Shown here in pieces: positions 35,091-44,036 of a stretch of DNA of 64,000 nucleotides (positions within the stretch are counted from its first letter, which is position 1; each line of letters opens with the position of its first letter). The stretch covers positions 124,001-188,000 of the forward strand of contig NZ_JAFCLN010000004.1 of the NCBI RefSeq assembly GCF_018129385.1, written 5' to 3'. The DNA comes from Bradyrhizobium lablabi. Its GTDB lineage: Bacteria > Pseudomonadota > Alphaproteobacteria > Rhizobiales > Xanthobacteraceae. The notes beneath the pieces are model-generated. The model had not been told where the DNA came from. It saw only the letters and a program-made list of their open reading frames with translations, and did not search any database. A program made the translations under genes and the position numbers.

Positions 35091-36028
35091 GCCACCGCCC
35101 TCCTCAGCCGCGCGAACATCAGGACCGAGCCGAACACGATCGCCGACAGCGTCACCATGATGGCGCTGGCGTAGCCGAGCTCGGAGAATTCGAAGCCGCG
35201 GCGATAGGCCAGGATGTTCAGCGTCGTGCTCGCGGTGCCGGGCCCGCCCTGCGTCGTCAGATAGATGATGTCAAAGAAGCGCAGGATGTCGACGCTGCGC
35301 AACACGGCCGCCGTGATCAGCGTCGGCCCGAGCAGCGGCAGCGTGACGTAGCGGAAGCGGGTCCATCCGTGGGCGCCGTCCATCTCCGCGGATTCGAAGA
35401 CGTCATGGGGAAGCGACAGGTAGCCGCCCATCACGATCAGCGCGACGAACGGCGTCCATTGCCAGGTGTCGAGCGCGGCGATCGTGAACATCACGGTATC
35501 GGGATTGGAGAGCCAGAGTGCCGGCGGCAATCCGAGCTGCGAGAGCAGCCAGTTGGCGATGCCAAAGCTCGGATCGAGGATGACGATGGCCATCATGCCC
35601 ACCACCACCGGCGGCAGCATGAACGGCGATACCATCACGGTGCGGACGAGGCCACGCGCGCTCTGGAATCGCGCCAGCAGCAGGCCGAGCCAGGTTCCGA
35701 TCACGAGCTGAAGCGACAGCGAGACGACGTAAAGCAGCAAGGTGAGACGAAGCCCGTTCCAGAATTCCGGATCGGCCAGCATGCGGTGAAAATTGTCCAG
35801 GCCGGTGAAGCGCGGTGCGCTGCCAAGCTGCACGTCGCTGAGCGCAAGCCACACCGCGTAGCCGAAAGGAAAGGCAATCATGGTGCCGGCGAACAGCAGT
35901 GCAGGCGCTGCCATCCAGCGGAAACTGTTGCCGGCAAGCGAAGTGTTGAAGCCGCCGGCCCCGGCGGCTTCCGTTGCCTTGGCTGCTACGGCGTCACTGT
36001 AGCTTGGCAAGGTCTGCGTCCGCAGCAC
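35084..36028 (-). CDS. CUT1 ABC sugar transporter permease (MalF/UgpA-like)
   Basis: A 314-residue permease with EAA motif VFESAEMDGAHGWTRFRYVTLPLLGPTL. The start is GTG 36028, chosen because GGAGG lies six bases upstream, although this puts the first 35 bases inside the binding-protein gene. That long overlap implies translational coupling. It forms the channel with the next permease. Confidence 0.92.
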   Translation of the reverse strand: MLRTQTLPSYSDAVAAKATEAAGAGGFNTSLAGNSFRWMAAPALLFAGTMIAFPFGYAVWLALSDVQLGSAPRFTGLDNFHRMLADPEFWNGLRLTLLLYVVSLSLQLVIGTWLGLLLARFQSARGLVRTVMVSPFMLPPVVVGMMAIVILDPSFGIANWLLSQLGLPPALWLSNPDTVMFTIAALDTWQWTPFVALIVMGGYLSLPHDVFESAEMDGAHGWTRFRYVTLPLLGPTLITAAVLRSVDILRFFDIIYLTTQGGPGTASTTLNILAYRRGFEFSELGYASAIMVTLSAIVFGSVLMFARLRRAVAW

Positions 36029-37295
36029 GCGCTGCCTCCGCCGGCGAGGCTTTGCCCTGCACGATCGCCTGCATGGCCCCGCCGATGATGTCGCGCGCTT
36101 CCGGAATGCGGTCGGTCGGTGACTGGTAGATGCCGGTGCCGGTGCGTCCGATCTCGATCAGCGCATTCGCCCAGGCGCGGCGGATCGGCAGCTCCTTGGC
36201 CCAGGCATTGAACTCCTCGCCCTCGAACACGCTGGCACGCGGCGGCGCGACACCGGCCTGAACCAGCTTGGCCTGCACCTCGCGGCTGGTCGCCCATTGC
36301 AGGAACAGCCAAGCCGCCGGCTGGCGCTTGGAATGCGAGGAAATCGCCACTGTCCAGCCGATTGCGACCGGTTTTGAGATCTTCGTATCGCGGCCGGGCG
36401 GCAGCACTTTTACGCCGAGATCGTTGGCGCGGTTCGGAAAGCGCACGATATTGGCGAATTCGTTGCTGCTCTCATGGGTCATCGCGACGCGGCCCTGCCC
36501 GAGCAATTCGATCACCTGGGTGAAGGTGTGATTCAGCGCGCCGGGCGGTCCGTAATCCTTCAGGAGATTGGCATACATCTCAAGCCCGCGGACGCTGTTC
36601 GGCTGCGACAGGCCGGGCTTGCCGTCCGGCGTCGCGAACGAGCCGCCGGAATTGTAGATGAAGCCGGCCATCGCATAGGGCGTGACGCCGCGGATGCCGC
36701 GCGCCGCCCACGCTCCCTGGTTCGCATCGCACTTCTTGATCGCGGCCGCCGCCGCCGGAATGTCCTCGAGCGCCGCCGGCTCCGCAATCTTGCAGCGCTC
36801 AAAGATGTCCTTGCGCCAGTAGAACAGCGGGCCTTCCTGGTTGATCGGCAGAGCGACGATCTGCTTTCCGAAAGTCGAGGCCTGGCGGATCGACGCGCCG
36901 AAATCCTCGTAGTTGAAGTCCGGCATCGTCAGCGACTTGTCGGCCATCAGCGGCGCAAGATCGGCATACCAGCCGGCCCGGTGGAAGATCGAGCCCTCGC
37001 GGCTGGTGAGCGACATGTAGACGTCCATGTCGGCCGAGCCGCCCTGCATCAGCGTGGTCAGGCGAGCGCGAAACTGCTCTTCGTTGAAGATTTCGATGCG
37101 CGCCTTGACGCCGGTCTTGGCGGTGAAGTCGGCCACCATGTCGCGCATCGCCTGCGACCATGGGTGGTTGTTGAACATCAGATTGATGGTCTGGCCGTCC
37201 TGGGCGCGCCAGTTAAAACTCTGCGCCGCTGCGGGACTGGTGACGGCAAGAGCAGCGGCAAACAACGCGCTGCCTAAAAGACCGAACTTCCTCAT
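35994..37295 (-). CDS. CUT1 extracellular sugar-binding protein (family 1)
   Basis: A 433-residue periplasmic binding protein with a signal peptide (1-24, AAA-QS). Family 1 features are NHPWSQAMRDMVADFTAKTG, MDVYMSLTSREGSIFHRAGWYADLAPL, and the later GRVAMTHESSNEFANI. GGGAGGAAG precedes the ATG. It is the first transporter gene of the operon. No MalK-type ATPase is encoded in the window for this system, so it must borrow one encoded elsewhere. Confidence 0.92.
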   Translation of the reverse strand: MRKFGLLGSALFAAALAVTSPAAAQSFNWRAQDGQTINLMFNNHPWSQAMRDMVADFTAKTGVKARIEIFNEEQFRARLTTLMQGGSADMDVYMSLTSREGSIFHRAGWYADLAPLMADKSLTMPDFNYEDFGASIRQASTFGKQIVALPINQEGPLFYWRKDIFERCKIAEPAALEDIPAAAAAIKKCDANQGAWAARGIRGVTPYAMAGFIYNSGGSFATPDGKPGLSQPNSVRGLEMYANLLKDYGPPGALNHTFTQVIELLGQGRVAMTHESSNEFANIVRFPNRANDLGVKVLPPGRDTKISKPVAIGWTVAISSHSKRQPAAWLFLQWATSREVQAKLVQAGVAPPRASVFEGEEFNAWAKELPIRRAWANALIEIGRTGTGIYQSPTDRIPEARDIIGGAMQAIVQGKASPAEAARAADADLAKLQ

Positions 37296-37328
37296 GATCT
37301 TCCTCCCCTGCTCTATTTTTGTTTTACC

Positions 37329-38042
37329 TCAGGACGCGACGTAACCTCCGTCCACCGGAATCGTCACGCCATTGATCAGCCGCGATGCCGGCGAGGCCAG
37401 AAACACCGCCGTTCCCGCCAGTTCCTCCGGCTCCGACCAGCGCTTGGTCGGCAGACGCGCCATCACCTTGTTGTTGAACGCCTCTTCCTCGCGGCCGCGC
37501 CGGCTGATCTCGGTATTGATCCAGCCCGGTGCAATCGCGTTGACGCGAATGCCGTCCTCGGCATAGGCGACCGCCAGCGACTTGGTGAGACCGACGATGG
37601 CGGTCTTGGCCGCCGCATAGCCCGGGATCATCGCCGAACCGAAATAGGAATACATCGAGCCGATATTGATCAGGCAGCCCTTGGTCCTGGCGAGATGCGG
37701 GCGGAACGCGGTGGCAAGCCGCAGGTTTCCGATCAGATGGATGTCGACGGTGTCGCTGAAGACTTCCGGCTTGTGTTCTTCGTTGCGGATCAGCCGCCCC
37801 GCACAGTGAATCAGCACATGCAGCGTCGGTATCTTTTCGGCCAGCGCACGCACCGCGGCGTCATCGCGCACATCGAGCGTTTCGAAGGCAAATCCTTCGT
37901 CGCGCGCCGGCGGCTTGATATCGCAGATCGTGACGGTCGCGCCCGCATCGCGGAAGGCGCGGGCAAAGGCGGTGCCGATGCCGCCAGCGCCGCCGCTGAT
38001 CAGGACATGCTGGCCGCCAACGGAAAAATCAGGGGCACTCAT
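37329..38042 (-). CDS. SDR-family dehydrogenase in sugar operon
   Basis: A 237-residue classical SDR: SGGAGGIG cofactor loop, HCAGR, IGSMYSYFGSAMIPGYAAAK (catalytic Ser and YAAAK), NAIAPGWINTEI. ATG 38042 has GGAGGG upstream; the open frame to 38186 is ignored. It heads the minus-strand operon that continues into the CUT1 transporter, dehydrogenase, kinase and aldolase, and it is probably the first or second oxidation step on the imported sugar or polyol. Confidence 0.9.
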   Translation of the reverse strand: MSAPDFSVGGQHVLISGGAGGIGTAFARAFRDAGATVTICDIKPPARDEGFAFETLDVRDDAAVRALAEKIPTLHVLIHCAGRLIRNEEHKPEVFSDTVDIHLIGNLRLATAFRPHLARTKGCLINIGSMYSYFGSAMIPGYAAAKTAIVGLTKSLAVAYAEDGIRVNAIAPGWINTEISRRGREEEAFNNKVMARLPTKRWSEPEELAGTAVFLASPASRLINGVTIPVDGGYVAS

Positions 38043-38259
38043 CGGCCCAGCCCTCCGTCGCGACCGCAATAATAATGAGTTAGCGAGCGCGAGAAACAGC
38101 GCATTCCAAATCCTCCCGATCCGCTCCAAGGGGAGCGGCATGTTCGTTATTGAAAGGAAGGATAGTCTTAATGTTGTTTTTCGCAAGCAGTATTTTCGGT
38201 TTCGCGCATCGCGTCATGCGCGTATAATCGCTGCGCACCACCGGAGCACCTTCGTCCCC
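38043..38259. promoter_or_regulatory. Divergent promoter of sugar operon and DeoR regulator
   Basis: 217 bases. Two TTTTCG-type boxes (GTTTTTCGCAAG and ATTTTCGGTTTCG, about 38175-38205) resemble the TTTCG repeats that DeoR/GlpR-family proteins bind. The region is more AT-rich than the flanks. Prediction from pattern and position only. Confidence 0.4.
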
Positions 38260-39042
38260 ATGCAGATCGAATCCCGCCAGGACCGCATTCTCGAGATGCT
38301 GATGCGTCGCGGTTATGCCGGCATCGATGAGTTGGTCGCGAGTTTCGACGTCACGCCGCAAACCATTCGCCGGGACTTGCAGGACCTCGCCGATCGCGGC
38401 CTGCTGCGCCGCCATCATGGCGGGGCGAGCGTGATGTCGAGCACCGCCAACACCGAATATGCGCACCGGCACATCGAGAACGCCACCGAGAAGGCGCACA
38501 TTGCCGCGGCCGCCGCCAACCTGATCACGCCGGGCTCTTCGATCTTCATGACGCCGGGCACCACGGTGGAAGCAACCGCAGCCGCGATCGTTGAGCGGAA
38601 AATGACCGGACTGCACGTCATCACCAACAGCACGGCGGCGGCGCGTATCCTGGGCCGCGACCCGCGGATTGCGATTCATGTCTCGGGCGGCCTCTGGCAG
38701 CAGAACAATCATGCCCTCTCCGGCCCGGCTGCCGCCGAGTTCGTCAGCCGCTATCGCTGCGACGTGCTACTCACCAGCATCGGATCGGTCGATGCCGACG
38801 GCTGGCTGCTGGAGTTTCGCGACGAGGAGACCGTGGTGGCGAAGGCCATGCTCGCCAACGCACGCCGGCGGATTCTGCTCGCCGATCATTCGAAATTCAC
38901 CCGCGTGGCGGCCTGCAAGCTGGCCGAGCTCGCCGACATGACGACCGTGATCACCGATCGCGAGCCGTCCAAGGCGATGATGAAGATGATGAGGGACAGC
39001 AAGTGCGAGCTGATCGTCGCCGGCGACGGTCAGGATTCATAG
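38260..39042 (+). CDS. DeoR/GlpR-family transcriptional regulator
   Basis: A 260-residue regulator with a DeoR winged helix (RQDRILEMLMRRGYAGIDELVASFDVTPQTIRRDLQDLADRGLLRRHHGGA, residues 5-55) and a C-terminal sugar-phosphate-sensing domain (NSTAAARIL, SIGSVDADGWLLEF, LLADHSKF). It is divergent from the sugar operon and would be expected to repress it until a phosphorylated intermediate accumulates. The E. coli sulfoquinovose regulator YihW is also of this family. ATG 38260 is used; the frame extends upstream without a start signal. Confidence 0.92.
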   Translation: MQIESRQDRILEMLMRRGYAGIDELVASFDVTPQTIRRDLQDLADRGLLRRHHGGASVMSSTANTEYAHRHIENATEKAHIAAAAANLITPGSSIFMTPGTTVEATAAAIVERKMTGLHVITNSTAAARILGRDPRIAIHVSGGLWQQNNHALSGPAAAEFVSRYRCDVLLTSIGSVDADGWLLEFRDEETVVAKAMLANARRRILLADHSKFTRVAACKLAELADMTTVITDREPSKAMMKMMRDSKCELIVAGDGQDS

Positions 39043-39107
39043 CCGGCGCCGCTGGCAAATCAGGCCGCGACGCCTAGATCAGCTCTGTCTCGCCGCGGGA
39101 GATCAGG

Positions 39108-39509
39108 ATGATCCACCACGTCTCGGTCGGAACCAACGACATCAAGCGAGCCAGAGCGTTTTACGATCCGCTGATGGCGCTGATCGGCTTTCGGCTGCTG
39201 AAAGCCTCCGATGGCGCCGCGCATTACGGCGCGTCCGATATCGTCTTCAGCGTGGAAACGCCGACCGATGGGCGCACCGCCACGCCCGGCAACGGCGTTC
39301 ACATCGCCTTCCAGGCGCCGGACCGGGAAACGGTCCGCCGGTTCTTTGAGATCGGCCGGGCCAATGGCGGCGCCGACGAAGGCGCGCCCGGCCTTCGCGA
39401 AAACTACAACGCGAACTATTACGCCGCCTTTGTCAGGGATCCCGACGGCAACAAGATCGAAGCCGTCACCTACACGGCAAGGGAAAGTTTTGGGTTGGGA
39501 CGCGGTTAG
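39108..39509 (+). CDS. VOC-family (glyoxalase-like) protein
   Basis: A 133-residue single-domain VOC protein: MIHHVSVGTNDIKRARAFYDPLMALIGF at the start with the first metal His, VHIAFQAPDRETVRRFF in the middle, and AAFVRDPDGNKIEAVTY at the end with the last metal-binding Glu. Members include glyoxalase I and fosfomycin-type transferases; this one is of the unassigned lactoylglutathione-lyase-like kind. Short gap (65 bases) after the DeoR gene, same strand. Confidence 0.88.
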   Translation: MIHHVSVGTNDIKRARAFYDPLMALIGFRLLKASDGAAHYGASDIVFSVETPTDGRTATPGNGVHIAFQAPDRETVRRFFEIGRANGGADEGAPGLRENYNANYYAAFVRDPDGNKIEAVTYTARESFGLGRG

Positions 39510-39524
39510 AGCGGCTCCGGCGAT

Positions 39525-39704
39525 CTAGCCCCCGAGCACATTCCCCCATCCGTCAAATTCGTATCCGCTCCATGCCAGGGCTCCATCGGGCCGCCGGACG
39601 CAAGTGCGCCGGAAGTCGGCTGCCTCGTCGCCACTCCACGCAATGATAATGTCCGATAGGCGGTCGTGGAGAATTGCAGGCTCCGATGGATTGAAATCGG
39701 TCAT
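39525..39704 (-). CDS. Small hypothetical protein
   Basis: A 59-residue frame beginning MTDFNPSEPAILHDRLSDII and ending WSGYEFDGWGNVLGG. Composition (acidic, Trp-rich) looks like a real small protein rather than a shadow frame, but no ribosome site is evident and no family is recognised. An upstream in-frame ATG at 39740 is possible. Confidence 0.4.
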   Translation of the reverse strand: MTDFNPSEPAILHDRLSDIIIAWSGDEAADFRRTCVRRPDGALAWSGYEFDGWGNVLGG

Positions 39705-39740
39705 GGGATGAAGGCTTGGCGGCGGCTGGCTCGCAGGCAT

Positions 39741-40249
39741 GACAAGATGATACTCCGGCTTCTAACTGTCGGCGGCACGGGAGGAAGTTTGCTGCCCGTC
39801 GTCCGTCTCCCTTTGCGTCTTCCTCGCTAGGCGAAAGCCAGACCATTCGCACTATCGGCCAGCTTCACCGTATTGCCATCGAAGCGAACGGATGCGCGAC
39901 GAAGTCGTTCCTAGCGCGATTGGGGCGATTGCATGGGTGAACCGTTCCGCGCTGAGTAGTTCTCTTTCCCGGTTCCGCTGCCGACATTGAAAGACCACTT
40001 CCGACTTCCTACATATGTTCTAGTTGATTTGGATTCTTTGGCCGGCGCATGCGGTTTCGCCATGCAAATCCGGTCCCGCGGCAGTCGTCGAAACCCTACC
40101 CTGTTGCTGCAAGGTCCGTCGGCCGATCCAGTCAGCTTTCCGAAACGAATGAATGTCGCTCGGCTATCGCCGCCCGCGACACATCCCGCGACAGAACGGG
40201 AGTGAACAAGCACGATACAAGGAGGAGCAGCACAGCCGCTGCCAAACCG
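39741..40249. other. Intergenic region without supported gene
   Basis: About 500 bases of mixed composition between the small frame at 39525 and the DUF4167-like gene. Short frames exist, but none has a good start or recognisable family. AAGGAGGAG at 40219-40227 resembles a ribosome site but has no start codon at normal spacing. Confidence 0.45.
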
Positions 40250-40471
40250 ATGAGAAAAACCAGCACAATGCGGAGAGCACCCCGCCAAAACAACAGGCCA
40301 CACCGCCGGCACCATGCCGAGGCGCCCCAGAACGCGCAACGAAACTACCAGCGCTATCTGGCTCTGGCGCAGGCCGAAGCCAAGAACGGCGATCAGATCG
40401 CCGCGGAAAATTACTACCAGCACGCCGAGCACTATTTGCGGTCGATGCACGAGGCTGGCGCGAGGACCTGA
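40250..40471 (+). CDS. DUF4167-like small basic protein
   Basis: A 73-residue protein with an Arg/His-rich N-terminus and a C-terminal helix pair NYQRYLALAQAEAKNGDQIAAENYYQHAEHYLRSM. That pair matches the end of DUF4167 proteins (ENYLQHAEHYFR), small rhizobial proteins of unknown function with an unstructured basic start. It lacks the usual central GTAxHIAEKY segment, so it is a short paralog. The start is uncertain; GTG 40202 in the same frame would add 16 residues. The 3' end is nine bases from the stop of the convergent gene. Confidence 0.65.
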   Translation: MRKTSTMRRAPRQNNRPHRRHHAEAPQNAQRNYQRYLALAQAEAKNGDQIAAENYYQHAEHYLRSMHEAGART

Positions 40472-40480
40472 CCCTCGGTG

Positions 40481-41566
40481 TCAAGCGTTCGTTGCAGCAC
40501 CGCGATTCGAAGGGCAGCCGCTCGCCAGCCACGCCGTCAACTTGGCCGCTGGCCCTTCCCGCGCGAGCGAGGCGGCTTGGCCGCACCATAGCGGAGAAAA
40601 CTCCGATGCTCCGAGCGCTTCCGATGCCGCGCGCAGCGGCGAGACCAGCCCGGCGGCCAGTGGAAAGCATGGCGCGTCATTTTCCATCGGGCCAAGCTCA
40701 CGAACAAGGCGGTTGGCGATCGCGCGTGCCGGCCGTCCTGTGAAGATGCGGGTGATGGCGGTTTGATGGTCGCACACGCGTTGCAACGCCGTCCGGTACA
40801 AGGAAGAGGTGTTGGCCTCGTCGCAGAGCAGATAGGCAGATCCCGCCTGCACGCCCGACGCGCCCAACGCGAATGCCGCAGCCACGCCGCGGGGATCGGA
40901 GATGCCGCCGGCCGCAATGACCGGCACTTTCACGGCATCGACGACCTGCGGTACCAGCGCCATCGTTCCGACCTGCGTGTCGATATCGGTGTGGAGGAAC
41001 ATGCCGCGATGACCGCCGGCTTCTACGCCCTGCGCAATGACCGCATCGCAGCCGGACTCTTCCAGCCACATCGCTTCCTCGACCGTCGTCGCCGACGACA
41101 TCACCTTCGCACCGGTACGCCGCACGCGGTCGAGCAGATCGGGGGCCGGCAGACCGAAATGAAAGCTCACGACCTCGGGCTTCAATTCCTCCACGAGGCC
41201 GCATTGAATATCGCCGAATGCCGGAATCGGCGGCATCGGCCGCGGCTCCGGGCAATCAAGGCCGAGCTCGGCATAGTATGGCTCGAGCCGGGACATCCAT
41301 GCCGCCACGCCCGCCGCGTTCATTTCCGGCGGTTGATGGCAAAAGAAATTCACATTGACAGGTCTTGAGGTGCCGCGGCGTATCTCCGCGAACGTCGCTC
41401 TGGCTTCCTCCGGGCTGGAAGCGACCAGCGAGAACGAGCCAAGCCCGCCGGCTTCCGCCACACCGATGACCATGGCAGGCGTGACAAAGCCAAGCATAGG
41501 CGCCTGAACCACCGGGACTTCAATACCAAAGAGATCGCAAACAGCATGAGCAGCATGATCGGTCAT
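40481..41566 (-). CDS. Nitronate monooxygenase / 2-nitropropane dioxygenase-like flavoprotein
   Basis: A 361-residue FMN TIM-barrel protein: VPVVQAPMLGFVTPAMVIGVAEAGGLGSFS at the start, GCDAVIAQGVEAGGHRGMF with the conserved catalytic His region, VPVIAAGGISDPRGVAAAFALGASGVQAGSAYL as the phosphate-binding part. Members oxidise propionate 3-nitronate or related nitronates, or act as enoyl reductases. GGGGAG lies just before the ATG. It probably forms a small operon with the SDR at 41610 (43-base gap). Confidence 0.9.
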   Translation of the reverse strand: MTDHAAHAVCDLFGIEVPVVQAPMLGFVTPAMVIGVAEAGGLGSFSLVASSPEEARATFAEIRRGTSRPVNVNFFCHQPPEMNAAGVAAWMSRLEPYYAELGLDCPEPRPMPPIPAFGDIQCGLVEELKPEVVSFHFGLPAPDLLDRVRRTGAKVMSSATTVEEAMWLEESGCDAVIAQGVEAGGHRGMFLHTDIDTQVGTMALVPQVVDAVKVPVIAAGGISDPRGVAAAFALGASGVQAGSAYLLCDEANTSSLYRTALQRVCDHQTAITRIFTGRPARAIANRLVRELGPMENDAPCFPLAAGLVSPLRAASEALGASEFSPLWCGQAASLAREGPAAKLTAWLASGCPSNRGAATNA

Positions 41567-41609
41567 CTCACTCCCCGAAATAAAATTAGCTGAAGAAGTC
41601 GCCGGCGCA

Positions 41610-42326
41610 CTACCAATGGCCGGCGTGAGCGCCACCATCGACGTGCACGACCTCGCCGGTGACAAAATCCGCGCCCTCAAGGAAAAGTACGGCGTCGACA
41701 ATTTCCCGCACTTCGCCGATGCGTCCCATCGGATGCAACGTCGCGAGGAAGCCATGCGTTTCGGCAGGATGCATCGGCGTACAGATCGCGCCGGGTGCGA
41801 CAGCATTGACGCGGATTCCCCTTCCCGAATATTCGATGGCGAGGGACCGCGTGACCGCGTTGATTCCGCCCTTGGTGATGGCCGTGAGCGCTGCGGGCAA
41901 TGCCTTCAACGGCTGTTCGGCCACCAGGCTGGACGTGATATTGACGATGTGACCGCTTCCCTGGCGCAGCATTTCCACTGCGGCCTTCTGCGACATATGG
42001 AAGAAGCCGCCGAGGTTCACTTTGACGAGCGCCGTGAAATCGCTCTCGCAGTAGTCAGTGAATGATTTCGGAACGAAGATGCCGGCGTTGTTGATCAGCG
42101 TATCGACGCGCCCGAAGCGATCCACCGCCTCATTGATGATGAACGAGGCGAAATCCGGATCAGCAACGTCGCCGGCGATCGCCAGCACATCCGGATCACC
42201 GTTCTGCTCCATGCCGCGCGAACAGGCGACGACACGGTAATCTTTCTGCAAGAACTCCTGAACCAGACCGGCACCGATACCGCGCGACGCTCCGGTGATG
42301 ACAACCACTTTCCTGGCAGCATTCAT
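41610..42326 (-). CDS. SDR-family protein lacking the catalytic Tyr
   Basis: A 238-residue SDR with an intact cofactor site (ITGASRGIGAG, residues 10-20), NNAGIF, the Ser of ITSSLV and the NAVAPGAICTPMH loop. At the YxxxK position it reads TAITK (in LPAALTAITKGG), so Thr replaces the catalytic Tyr. The fold and Lys are kept. Such Tyr-less clades exist, and their activity is uncertain. The start at 42326 has AAGGAAAG upstream. It sits between the AraC regulator and the nitronate monooxygenase on the same strand. Confidence 0.85.
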   Translation of the reverse strand: MNAARKVVVITGASRGIGAGLVQEFLQKDYRVVACSRGMEQNGDPDVLAIAGDVADPDFASFIINEAVDRFGRVDTLINNAGIFVPKSFTDYCESDFTALVKVNLGGFFHMSQKAAVEMLRQGSGHIVNITSSLVAEQPLKALPAALTAITKGGINAVTRSLAIEYSGRGIRVNAVAPGAICTPMHPAETHGFLATLHPMGRIGEVREIVDAVLFLEGADFVTGEVVHVDGGAHAGHW

Positions 42327-42416
42327 AATGTCTTTCCTTCGTGACAACTGATCGAAAGTCAGACATCATTTTGATCACGGCTCGCAAATCCTCTTGGCGT
42401 TTTCGGACCTGCCTCT

Positions 42417-43325
42417 TCAACTAGCCGTGAACATTCGCCGCTGAACCACAAAGTTCGCCTGCCGCAGGCCGCCCGTCCCGAAAACCAATTCCCGGGCGAA
42501 AAACTCCGTCGGCCGCTCGCCAACGATGGCCTTGAATTCCCTGACGAGATGGGCCTGATCGCTCAATCCGCAGGCGCAGGCGACCTGCGCCCATGACAGG
42601 CCATTGCGGCGCGCCGTCAGCATCTTTTCAAAGCGAGCGAGACGCGAGAAGTATTTTGGTCCCATGCCAAAGGCAGCGTTGAAGCTTCGCGCCAGATGCC
42701 GTGCGCTAAAACCCAGTTTCGACGCGAGGCTCTCCACTTGCAGGGCCGGATTCCGCCTGAGGCTTTGCGCAACATGGCAGGCCAGATCATCGGATTTCGG
42801 ACGCAGGCGTCGAAGCAAAAACGCCTCAACCGTCGCCATTCTCTCAATGCTGCTGCGCGCGCTTGCCAGCATATCGTCGCAGGTCGATACGTCGCCGGCG
42901 CTGAAGAGGCTTTTCAGATGAACGTCGGCGTCGGCGAACTCCCCAAGCGGAGCATCGACGATCTGGCCGGCCGCATCGGGCCTCAAGCAAACAATGATGA
43001 CGCCGAGCGCTCCGGTCGGACGAAGCGTGGCGGCATGCGCCTGAATCTGGATCGCGCATTTGGTTGAAAGATCCCGATTGCGATGACGGACCTGAACGGG
43101 CGATCGATACTGCGCCATCAACAACAGAGAGGTGCTCGGCGCATGCTTGATCGTCAGCATCCTCGCTGCATCGCTATCCGGAATATCCAGATCCCAGATG
43201 GCGTCGACGGTATCGGCCAGCCACCGCGGTTGCAGGCGCCTGAATGCTCCGACGCGCCTTGACGCGACAGCGCCAGTCCGCAGATCGATCGGGTACTCGA
43301 GGAAACCAGTCACTATGCGATGCAC
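42417..43325 (-). CDS. AraC-family transcriptional regulator
   Basis: A 302-residue regulator. The C-terminal double helix-turn-helix (about 190-275) includes VESLASKLGFSARHLARSFNAAFGMGPKYFSRLARFEKML and WAQVACACGLSDQAHLVREFKAIVGERPTEFF. The N-terminal 170 residues resemble the DUF6597-type sensory part. It is 90 bases upstream of the SDR and nitronate monooxygenase genes on the same strand and likely controls them. Confidence 0.9.
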   Translation of the reverse strand: MHRIVTGFLEYPIDLRTGAVASRRVGAFRRLQPRWLADTVDAIWDLDIPDSDAARMLTIKHAPSTSLLLMAQYRSPVQVRHRNRDLSTKCAIQIQAHAATLRPTGALGVIIVCLRPDAAGQIVDAPLGEFADADVHLKSLFSAGDVSTCDDMLASARSSIERMATVEAFLLRRLRPKSDDLACHVAQSLRRNPALQVESLASKLGFSARHLARSFNAAFGMGPKYFSRLARFEKMLTARRNGLSWAQVACACGLSDQAHLVREFKAIVGERPTEFFARELVFGTGGLRQANFVVQRRMFTAS

Positions 43326-43610
43326 TCCGGAGGTTCGGCGCGCCGTGCCTCAGTCGCATCGTTATCCGTCTTGCCGGCTTATCTGCACTCGGCCCAGCGG
43401 ATCGCCGTCCCGAACGAAGGCCTCGCGGACGCACGAATGCGCGGCTTGCATCACATGTCAGGAGCCGTTGCGGCACAAGTCAGATTGCCGCGACCTCGGG
43501 GAGCCGCCGCTTCACGGATATGTGCTGATGCCTCCGGCGGGATTGGCGAGAGCACATTGGATTTTGACGTCCGGCCGACCGCGCGGCGCAAATCGCAGTG
43601 CTAATGACTT

Positions 43611-43823
43611 CTAGGACGGGGCTGTCTGATCAGCGATCTGAACGCGGTCGGCGTGAAGCATCCAATCCCTCACATTCTCGCGCTCGCAGAATGTGATTTT
43701 CGCAAGCTCGGTGGCATCTCCGAGACACGGAGCCTCGATCTCGATCGTGCGCTGGCAGATCTCGGCTTGACGGCCATTGCCGCCAAGTACGTCCTTCATG
43801 AATCGTACGACGAAGTGTGCCAT
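43611..43823 (-). CDS. Small conserved hypothetical protein
   Basis: A 70-residue protein starting MAHFVVRFMKDVLGGNGRQAEICQ and continuing with DATELAKITFCERENVRDWMLHADRV. I recall close relatives as a conserved bradyrhizobial hypothetical with the pattern ATELAK..FC and W.LHADR. GGAGG stands seven bases before the ATG, which supports translation. Two Cys and no signal peptide. Function unknown; flanking intergenic gaps suggest a single-gene unit. Confidence 0.75.
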   Translation of the reverse strand: MAHFVVRFMKDVLGGNGRQAEICQRTIEIEAPCLGDATELAKITFCERENVRDWMLHADRVQIADQTAPS

Positions 43824-44036
43824 GTTGGATCCTCCCACCTGGAATTGGTCAGCCTTCTTTCCCAATTGAGGGCGTGCTGGACCTTGTTCGTGATGCAGCT
43901 CGACAGGAATCGCGAGCCGATATGGCGGAGCGCGCCATACCGTCAATATCTGCCGGCTGGCTCGCCGGCGACACGATACTCGCATGGACGAGGGTTGCAA
44001 TCGCAATGTCGATCGCCACGAAGGATCGAGCTATTT

